Below the pieces are notes generated by a model. It was not told where the DNA came from. It did not search any database and saw nothing but the letters and a program-made list of their open reading frames with translations. This document shows, piece after piece, positions 1 to 5,707 of a stretch of 7,598 bases of DNA. Source of the DNA: Rugosibacter sp. (lineage in GTDB: Bacteria; Pseudomonadota; Gammaproteobacteria; Burkholderiales; Rhodocyclaceae); the NCBI GenBank assembly GCA_030652715.1, contig JAUSQB010000120.1, forward strand, positions 1 to 7,598. Reading direction: 5' to 3'. Position 1 is the first letter of the stretch. Each line of letters starts with the position of its first letter. The translations under genes were made by a program, and so were the position numbers.

Positions 1-1151
1 GAGCGTATGCCGTTGGCAAAGTCCAGCTTGGCAGATTCGGCAACGGAGGTCTGGCGAATCATTGCCATGGGGTACTCCACAGGATCTTCAAGGGTCATGA
101 TGTTGACCCCTTCGAGATTGATATGATTGAGCACGGAATACAGCGTCGTGGTTTTGCCGCTGCCGGTGTGGCCGGTGACCAGGATAATGCCTTCAGGCCG
201 GGCGACCATAAGCTTGAGCAGGCTGATCTGCTGATCATCAAGGCCCAGCCCGTCAAGCGGTACAATGCCTTTTTTGCGATCGAGAATACGCAGTACGATG
301 TTTTCGCCGTGTATGGTCGGTTGGGCTGAAACCCGAAAGTCAATCGTATCGCCACTGATATTGAGTGAAATACGCCCATCTTGCGGGGCGCGAGTCTCGG
401 CGATGTTCATGCCGCTCATGACCTTGATGCGTACTGCCATCGCTGCCCAATAAGATTTATGCAGGGCGCGAATCTGACGCAGCAAGCCATCAATGCGATA
501 ACGAATACGCAAAAAGCTGGCTTCAGGCTCGAAGTGAATGTCGGATGCACCGCGCTTGACGGCATCGGTCAGTAACGCATCAATCAACCGCACTACCGGT
601 TGGCTGTATTCGTCAAGCGTGGAGGTGATACTACGGTAGTCAATTTCGCCCGTTTCGATTTCGTTCAGGATGCCGTCAATCGATAATTCATGACTATAGT
701 ACTGATCAATCGCCTGGCTAATTTCTGATTCACCTGCGAGCAGAGTCTCGATGTGCACGTCATGGGGAACCAAAGCCCGCAGTTTGTCTATGGCGACAAT
801 ATCATTGGGGTCGGCAATGGCAACCTTTAGATGGCGTGCCATGGGCGAATAGCTCAGGCCTAACAGCAAATGCCGTTTTGCAAGATCGCGGGGAATGAGT
901 TTTACCGCTTCCGGGTCGGCGATGGTGTTGGCAAGGTCAACCGATTCATGGCCAAGTGATTCGCTCAGCGCATCACGTAGCGTAGCTTCGGAAACAAAGC
1001 CCAAAGAGACCAGCAGGCGACCGACGGGCTGGTTGGATTTCATCTGTTCGAGCAAGGCGATACGCAACTGATCCTCACTGATCACGCCATGCGCAATGAG
1101 TATCTGGCCGACGCGTCGACGCTGGACTGATGGAGGCGTGAGTTGGCTCAT
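1..1151 (-). CDS. mshE: MshE-type pilus assembly ATPase (GspE/PilB family), 3' end missing
   Basis: Cytoplasmic hexameric ATPase that would power pilin polymerisation in an MSHA-type pilus. The reading frame is open from ATG at 1151 to the window edge, giving 383 codons of an expected roughly 570. Residues 13-67 form an MshEN domain: the first motif fits R-x-G-x6-G-x6-L-x3-L-x2-Q exactly (R13 to Q36), then a 5-residue spacer, then a second, degenerate copy (P42 to S65). Family signature ASDIHFEP lies at 202-209, Walker A GHTGSGKTT at 327-335, and an Asp-box-like TLEDPVEY at about 353-360. Walker B, the His box and any zinc-binding cysteines lie beyond the edge. It starts 19 bp after the mshN stop with only a weak GGA as ribosome-binding site, so it is probably translated from the shared operon transcript. 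Family is certain; MshE rather than PilB/GspE is inferred from the N-domain, the IRQTSV segment after the Asp box and the neighbours. Confidence 0.93.
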   Translation of the reverse strand, partial: MSQLTPPSVQRRRVGQILIAHGVISEDQLRIALLEQMKSNQPVGRLLVSLGFVSEATLRDALSESLGHESVDLANTIADPEAVKLIPRDLAKRHLLLGLSYSPMARHLKVAIADPNDIVAIDKLRALVPHDVHIETLLAGESEISQAIDQYYSHELSIDGILNEIETGEIDYRSITSTLDEYSQPVVRLIDALLTDAVKRGASDIHFEPEASFLRIRYRIDGLLRQIRALHKSYWAAMAVRIKVMSGMNIAETRAPQDGRISLNISGDTIDFRVSAQPTIHGENIVLRILDRKKGIVPLDGLGLDDQQISLLKLMVARPEGIILVTGHTGSGKTTTLYSVLNHINLEGVNIMTLEDPVEYPMAMIRQTSVAESAKLDFANGIR

Positions 1152-1170
1152 GGGTGAATCATCCAGGGAG

Positions 1171-2604
1171 TTAAGGCTGCAAGGCCTGTATGCGGGCAGC
1201 CGCTTGCACACTGTCAAACCCAGCCGGGTGGTTTTTTGCGGCCGATATCGCCTGACTGTAATACAGTACGGCTAGCTGAGTTTGGCGAATGTGCTCAAGA
1301 CTGATCGCGAGGTTATAGAGGATGTCGGGGTTGTCGGGGTCAGCGTTGTAGGCCTGGAAATAGGCCTGCTGCGCTTCGTTCCAGCGCCCTTGGCGGGCAT
1401 ATAGATTACCCAGCGAAAATGAAGGAGCGGCAAGTTCTGGTTGGGTCGCAATGAGCATTTTCAAACGACTTTCGGCCGTTACCGGATCGGCCTGGCTGCG
1501 GATATTGATCAGTGCTGCGAGCGCTATGGCGTCTTGCGGATTGGCTTCGAGTATTTTTTGGTATCCCCGGGCTGCCTGATCCCAATATCCCTGTTTTTGG
1601 GCAATGGCTGCCAGGCCATGGAGGGCGTCGGTATTGCGGGGGTCGGATTGCAAGGCGCGGGTATATTCGGTATGGGCGCTGGCAAGATCCCCTCGGTTGA
1701 ATGCATCAAAGCCACGCAGCAAGGACGGGGCCACTTTCTGAGGTGCCTTGGTCAGATAGATGGAGTCATTTGCGTCATCTACTGATCTGGAGTTGGGGGG
1801 GGATTGACGCAATGATCGGGAACGGCTTTTCGGTTTTTCGGCTACGCTATCTTCAGCGTTGTCATTGTCGCCCTGGCCGTTAGTGGCTGTTGCATTTGCT
1901 ATCAATGGTACTGGTGCGACCGCTGCCTGGTTTGTCGCGGGCGAGGTTGATGCAGGAAAAGTCGGCGCTGGCGGTACGGCAGTCGTAGTCGCAGTAGAGG
2001 CTGTCGCCAGGTTTGTTTGCTGTATTTCATATGGCAGCGGAGTGACCGGTGTCGGCGAGTGGGGCTGTAGCTGCCACCAAAAGTAAACCCCGATGATGGT
2101 GACTGCCAGAGCGGTTGCTCCGCCCAGTAATGGAGCGAAATTTTTACTGTGTCTGCCCGGCAAGGGTTGTTTTGCCGTGAATAGATTTTGCGCGGAGGAG
2201 TGTTCTTTGCTGACTGCGGATTGTGGTGCGACAGGGGACGACGTGGCTGGCTGGGGGGGCAGTTTCGGGGAGGCTGGTGCGGCCCGGGCAGAAACCGAAG
2301 GTGCATGCCGAGGGGTAGTTTTCATTTCAGCAAGAAATGCATCGTCGAGCGACTCAAGGTGGGAAGGCAGATGAGGCAAGGAATCGGCGGGCGCAGTGAA
2401 CGTGGTGGATGGGGTGGCTGCATTCGTCGGTGATGCATCGGCTATCGGCAGGGATACAGATGTTGCCGGCGAAATAAGCGGTTCCAGGGCCAGGCCGCCA
2501 AGGGAATTTTCTGTTACCCGACGGTTACTACTAAGGTCGTTTTCATTGCGTCCTTGGCGTTTGGCCAATTCGGCTTTCTTGAGGGCATCCATGAGGAGGC
2601 TCAT
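1171..2604 (-). CDS. mshN: MshN-type bitopic membrane protein with periplasmic TPR repeats
   Basis: 477-residue assembly protein, probably linking the inner-membrane machinery to the secretin. The N-terminus MSLLMDALKKAELAKR (1-16) is the short conserved cytoplasmic motif of MshN/GspB-like proteins. A Pro/Ala/Ser/Thr-rich linker (about 40-150) precedes one transmembrane segment (about 157-178). A second low-complexity linker (about 180-285) precedes four or five tetratricopeptide repeats at about 295-460, with typical pairs such as GDLASAHTEYTRAL and GRWNEAQQAYFQAY. Topology should be N-in, with TPRs in the periplasm. Its ATG overlaps the mshL stop as ATGA, with AAGGA 10 nt upstream, which indicates translational coupling. 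Oddities: C8 (1795-1802) and C7 (2253-2259) homopolymers on the coding strand, and a 27-bp linker segment shared with the regulator gene. Function is inferred from position and architecture; sequence similarity outside the N-terminus and TPRs is likely low. Confidence 0.85.
   Translation of the reverse strand: MSLLMDALKKAELAKRQGRNENDLSSNRRVTENSLGGLALEPLISPATSVSLPIADASPTNAATPSTTFTAPADSLPHLPSHLESLDDAFLAEMKTTPRHAPSVSARAAPASPKLPPQPATSSPVAPQSAVSKEHSSAQNLFTAKQPLPGRHSKNFAPLLGGATALAVTIIGVYFWWQLQPHSPTPVTPLPYEIQQTNLATASTATTTAVPPAPTFPASTSPATNQAAVAPVPLIANATATNGQGDNDNAEDSVAEKPKSRSRSLRQSPPNSRSVDDANDSIYLTKAPQKVAPSLLRGFDAFNRGDLASAHTEYTRALQSDPRNTDALHGLAAIAQKQGYWDQAARGYQKILEANPQDAIALAALINIRSQADPVTAESRLKMLIATQPELAAPSFSLGNLYARQGRWNEAQQAYFQAYNADPDNPDILYNLAISLEHIRQTQLAVLYYSQAISAAKNHPAGFDSVQAAARIQALQP
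1795..1802 (-). repeat. C8 homopolymer in mshN (candidate slippage site)
   Basis: Eight consecutive C on the coding strand, encoding part of SPPN at residues 268-271, between membrane segment and TPR domain. It is the longest homopolymer I noticed in the window. Losing one C leads to TAG and gaining one C leads to TGA, each within about ten codons, so either slip removes all TPRs. Confidence 0.6.
1957..1983. repeat. 27-bp direct repeat, copy 1 (in mshN linker)
   Basis: This segment matches 5936-5962 at 26 of 27 positions, in the same orientation. It encodes TAVPPAPTF (MshN residues 208-216) in the linker between membrane segment and TPRs. The partner copy encodes TAVSPAPTF in the regulator. 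The match ends sharply at both sides and falls exactly on nine codons. Confidence 0.85.
2253..2259 (-). repeat. C7 homopolymer in mshN
   Basis: Seven consecutive C on the coding strand encoding LPPQ at residues 115-118, in the cytoplasmic linker before the membrane segment. Loss of one base would shift translation into another open frame running to about 1902, replacing the membrane segment and everything after it. Confidence 0.5.
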
Positions 2605-4448
2605 GGTGCATGTGTCCTTGAGGTTTCGATTATTTTTTGATCAGGTCCGGGGTTTTTGGTGAAAAAATCCTGATCGGGAAGCTGTTGGCGAAACCCGCGA
2701 TAGTCGCCATTCAGACTGGCTTCGCGGATGATCGTTGGTTTCAGAAAAATAACCAGCTCGGTTTTAGTGGTGGTGTCGTCACGATTGCGGAAGAAATTGC
2801 CAATGCCGGGCAAGCCGCCTAGCCCGGGAACGGCATCGGTGTTGTAATTTATTTTATCTTCCATCAGGCCACCCATGACAGCGATTTCACCATCAGTCAG
2901 GCGTAGTACGGATTCCATTTCGCGGGTTTGTATTTCAGGAACGCGATTGGGTATGGCAGCAGGAATATCCGGATTCGGATCAGTTTTAAAACCGGTGACT
3001 CTTGATATGGTCGGACGAACATTCAGGGTGATCATGTTCGTTTCGCTAATTTGTGGTGTGACATTCATGACCAGGCCAACGGCGATGGATTTGGCAGTTG
3101 TGGTGAATGATTTTTGAGTAGTTACCTGACCGATCGTGGAATCTGATTTGACTTCAAAATAGACAACGTTATCGACTACTTTAAGCATGGCCGTCTGATT
3201 ATTAAGCACGCTGATTTTTGGGCTCGACAATACTTTGACATTACCAAAGGTTTCCAGCAACGTGAGCGTGGATGAAATGCCCAGGCCCGGTGCCACGTAG
3301 TTCAATAAAAACGAAGCGCCCGGTGCGGCGAAAGGATCCGGCACAGTACCGCCGGTCAGGCCGGTTGGCGATTGCGCCAATGAGAATCCTGCTGTTCCAG
3401 GGGATCGCAGCGAGCGCAGGCTTTGCCAGTTAATGCCCTGTTTGTAGTTATTATTCAGTGTCACCTCAGCAATGGTCGCCTCAATAATGACCTGGCGGCC
3501 GGTGTTGCGGGTGACTTGATTGATGTAGTCCTGGATTTTTTCGTGTTGACGAGATGTCGCGCGAACAACGATCACACCTGCTTCGGGGTTGGCAATGACA
3601 GATGCCGCTTCACGAAAGGTGGTGCGCTTAACGGTTGTCGTGCCTTGTTCTTGCAGGCTGGCGGGATTCGGGCTGCCCGCCAGCGAGGTGGCAGCACTCC
3701 CTTTGCCCGCAGTTGATGATTGTGCCCCGGTACCTGTCGTGGCTTGCTGGTCGTTGCGTTCGATGATGGTTTCGCTGGAGCCTTCAGGCAGAATTTTGTC
3801 CGTTTCATGCAGAATATCCTTGATATTCTTCTCGACAGACACCCAGAAATTGTTTTGTGCTTTGCTGGTGACTGTGGTGGTCGAATTGTTCCCGCTGCCG
3901 CTTGCTGTACTCGTGTTTGCACCGGAGCTTGTTGAAGCAATCTGCGTGTTGATGGAGACCGAACTGCTGACATCGCGCGACATATTCACGTAATCGACCT
4001 TGTATGTGTGCAGAAAGGGTGAGTCCGGCATGACAATAAGATTTGGCCCATCGAGTTCCCAGCGCATATCAACTTGCTTAGTCAGGCGAGTGAGAATTTG
4101 CTGCAAGGTTTGGTCGATGGCATTGATGGTGACGACACCATTGATGCCGGGGTGCACATCCACGTTGATTTTGGCGTCGCGCGACAGGGCAAAGAGTAAA
4201 TCCTGCACCGGAATGTTGCGCACTGAAACCGAGTAACTCTCTGTTTTTGCTGTGGCCTGCGGGCGGGGCAGAGTGATAGTAGCCGCAACGGGTGTCGGTA
4301 TGTCGCGTGAGGCAGCGGCTGACGGAATGTTTTCAGCGTGGAGGTGCCCGTTGGAAACCACTGGGGGTTGCATGCTGCTACAGGCTGTCAAAAAGACAAG
4401 ACTGGCCAAGCATATGGTTAAGAGCGCTGATTTTAAATGTGGGCGCAA
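2601..4448 (-). CDS. mshL: MshL-type secretin (outer-membrane pore), lipoprotein
   Basis: 615-residue outer-membrane secretin through which the pilus or pseudopilus would pass. The signal peptide ends in lipobox LTAC, with Cys23 as the lipidation site. A STN/N0-like domain lies at about 70-140 and a Ser/Thr-rich segment typical of MshL at about 157-200. A second low-complexity stretch (about 232-275) interrupts an N1-like domain (GVIVVRATSRQHEKIQDYI, 291-309). The secretin core begins near 318 (RQVIIEATIAEVTLN) and carries VLSSPKISVLNNQTA at 406-420, the signature VPGLGGLPGIGNFFR at 540-554 and TELVIFLKPTII at 563-574. The initiation codon is TTG, chosen because GGAG sits 6 nt upstream, an in-frame stop lies a few codons further up, and this start gives an intact signal peptide. 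The gene follows an AT-rich leader and overlaps mshN by 4 bp. Secretin identity is certain; MshL rather than PilQ/GspD rests on the lipobox, the insert and the neighbours. Confidence 0.93.
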   Translation of the reverse strand: MRPHLKSALLTICLASLVFLTACSSMQPPVVSNGHLHAENIPSAAASRDIPTPVAATITLPRPQATAKTESYSVSVRNIPVQDLLFALSRDAKINVDVHPGINGVVTINAIDQTLQQILTRLTKQVDMRWELDGPNLIVMPDSPFLHTYKVDYVNMSRDVSSSVSINTQIASTSSGANTSTASGSGNNSTTTVTSKAQNNFWVSVEKNIKDILHETDKILPEGSSETIIERNDQQATTGTGAQSSTAGKGSAATSLAGSPNPASLQEQGTTTVKRTTFREAASVIANPEAGVIVVRATSRQHEKIQDYINQVTRNTGRQVIIEATIAEVTLNNNYKQGINWQSLRSLRSPGTAGFSLAQSPTGLTGGTVPDPFAAPGASFLLNYVAPGLGISSTLTLLETFGNVKVLSSPKISVLNNQTAMLKVVDNVVYFEVKSDSTIGQVTTQKSFTTTAKSIAVGLVMNVTPQISETNMITLNVRPTISRVTGFKTDPNPDIPAAIPNRVPEIQTREMESVLRLTDGEIAVMGGLMEDKINYNTDAVPGLGGLPGIGNFFRNRDDTTTKTELVIFLKPTIIREASLNGDYRGFRQQLPDQDFFTKNPGPDQKIIETSRTHAP

Positions 4449-4454
4449 TGGATT

Positions 4455-4458
4455 CTCC
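4455..4458 (-). promoter_or_regulatory. Ribosome-binding site deciding the mshL TTG start
   Basis: GGAG on the minus strand, separated by 6 nt from the TTG at 4448-4446. No ATG or GTG in frame lies between the upstream in-frame stop and this TTG. The first downstream residues form the basic n-region and hydrophobic core of a lipoprotein signal peptide, so a later start would destroy it. Confidence 0.6.
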
Positions 4459-4495
4459 AGGGTGACTGTTCAATCAATCGGTAATGATTTGATAT

Positions 4496-4515
4496 TAACA
4501 TAACGGATGATGTTA
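4496..4515. repeat. Inverted repeat TAACAT-N8-ATGTTA in the mshL leader
   Basis: Two perfect 6-bp arms (4496-4501 and 4510-4515) separated by 8 bp, inside the AT-rich leader about 50-70 bp upstream of the mshL start. It could be an operator half-site pair or a weak hairpin. In AT-rich DNA such a repeat can arise by chance, so the functional meaning is uncertain. Confidence 0.35.
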
Positions 4516-4581
4516 TTTTTTTAACTTAATGATTTTAATGGGTAAATATTAAATTTTCGTATCGTTATTGCCCTATGCGCG

Positions 4582-5685
4582 TCACTTGGTGCGTATAGAG
4601 TCTGGTTTTTTTAATGTGCTGTGCAGTGGGTTGATCGCTGTTGTAGCTGCGTTGCGCGTCGGGTAGTCGCCATAGATACTTGTCCCGGCAAGATTGGCTG
4701 AGCTGGCAAGTTGCACTGGGGGCGAAGCAGGTTCAGCCGCACGCACGACGGGGTGCCGGGCGGTGGCGATCAGCCAGGTGATTGCCACCAGTGCCATGGC
4801 GGCAACAATGGCAGCACAAGCGAGAGCGATCATGCGAGTCAGTTTTTTGTGGGACTTTTTGTCAACATAGGTGGCCTGGCTGAACTCGCTATCAAGAATC
4901 GCTGCACTGGCTTCTTTGGAGCCAATCTGGTGGCTGCTAGTGGCATAGGCGGCGAGCAAGGCTTTATCGGCGAGAATGTTGAGGCGACGCGTGAGGCCAT
5001 GCGAGGTGCGCGCGATCATTTTTAGCGCCGCAGGCGTGAAGACGCTGGGGCCGCGATAGCCTGCGGCGCGCATGCGAAAATCAAGATAGCTGGTGATGTC
5101 GCCATGCACCAGAGGTTCCAGCCCGAAGTTGTGGGTAATGCGCTCTTTGAGTTGACGCATGTCAGGGCGGGCCAAAATATCGTTCAGCTCCGGCTGGCCA
5201 AAGAGCACGAGCTGGAGCAGCTTGTGGCGATTGGCTTCGAGGTTGGACAAGAGTCGAATCTCTTCCAGCGTTTCTGTCGGCATGGCATGGGCCTCGTCGA
5301 TAAGCACGACTACCCGGCGGCCTTCGCCAAAGGAGGTGATCAGGTGGTCTTGCAGGGTGCGCAAGACGAGAGACACCCTGGCGTTGTCTGGTAGCGAAAG
5401 GCGAAGTTCATCGGCAATGGCATAAAGAATATCCTCGCGCGACAGCGAAGGATTGGCCAGGTAAATGAGTGTGACGTTGTCCGGCAGACGCTCCATCAGC
5501 ACTCGGCACAGCATGGTTTTACCGCTACCGACTTCACCGCTGACTTTAACGATACCTTCGTCGTGGGTGATGGCGTATAACAGGGCATCCAGCGTGGCGC
5601 CGCGATTCGCGCCATCAAAGAAAAAATCCGTGTGCGGTGTGATGCGGAAAGGGGGCTCGGTGAGACCGAAATGTTCCAAATACAT
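4582..5685 (-). CDS. mshM: MshM/ExeA-type AAA+ ATPase with a single C-terminal membrane anchor
   Basis: 367-residue AAA+ ATPase of the ExeA/GspA/MshM family, which assists secretin placement or pilus assembly from the cytoplasmic face. The family N-terminus MYLEHFGLTEPPFRITP is at 1-17, Walker A GEVGSGKT at 50-57, and Walker B VVVLIDEAH at 125-133. RLLSNLE (144-150) and LVLFGQPEL (159-167) are typical of the family core. A transmembrane segment lies at about 285-308, followed by a tail of about 58 residues rich in Ala, Pro, Ser and Thr. GspA/ExeA proteins are known to carry a periplasmic peptidoglycan-binding domain after the membrane segment; none is recognisable here, and the tail is too short for one. 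It begins 22 bp after the regulator stop; AGGAG lies upstream but at a long 13-nt spacing. ATPase family is certain; the name mshM is inferred from the neighbours. Confidence 0.9.
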   Translation of the reverse strand: MYLEHFGLTEPPFRITPHTDFFFDGANRGATLDALLYAITHDEGIVKVSGEVGSGKTMLCRVLMERLPDNVTLIYLANPSLSREDILYAIADELRLSLPDNARVSLVLRTLQDHLITSFGEGRRVVVLIDEAHAMPTETLEEIRLLSNLEANRHKLLQLVLFGQPELNDILARPDMRQLKERITHNFGLEPLVHGDITSYLDFRMRAAGYRGPSVFTPAALKMIARTSHGLTRRLNILADKALLAAYATSSHQIGSKEASAAILDSEFSQATYVDKKSHKKLTRMIALACAAIVAAMALVAITWLIATARHPVVRAAEPASPPVQLASSANLAGTSIYGDYPTRNAATTAINPLHSTLKKPDSIRTK

Positions 5686-5707
5686 GAGCGGGCTAAATCT
5701 CCTGTCG

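Larger units (their letters stand above)
4449..4581 (-). promoter_or_regulatory. AT-rich leader upstream of mshL
   Basis: This 133-bp gap between the mshM stop and the mshL start is much more AT-rich than the flanking genes, especially 4489-4570. It is the only sizeable gap inside the minus-strand cluster, so a secondary promoter or regulatory leader is plausible. No hexamer pair matching sigma-70 well and no GG-N10-GC sigma-54 pair was found. It contains the 6-bp inverted repeat annotated separately and a T7 run (4516-4522, plus strand). Confidence 0.35.

Noticed and set aside
1902..2306. 134-codon minus-strand frame inside mshN
   Set aside because: Arg/Pro/Gln-rich shadow of the real frame. 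It is relevant only as the frame entered after a slip at the C7 tract.
1441..2662. Several plus-strand open frames of 60-114 codons opposite mshN
   Set aside because: They lie antisense to a Pro/Ala-rich, GC-rich gene whose composition keeps other frames open; no start signals or recognisable domains.
3572..3993. Overlapping frames of about 133 codons on both strands inside mshL
   Set aside because: Shadows of the Ser/Thr-rich part of the secretin, with no family features.
4496..4522. Hairpin followed by T7 as a plus-strand terminator
   Set aside because: The stem is only 6 AT-rich base pairs and no plus-strand gene ends upstream of it.
4449..4581. Sigma-54 promoter for the pilus genes
   Set aside because: No GG-N10-GC pair in a convincing context was found here or in the 7181-7325 region; the regulator's target promoter is not visible in this window.
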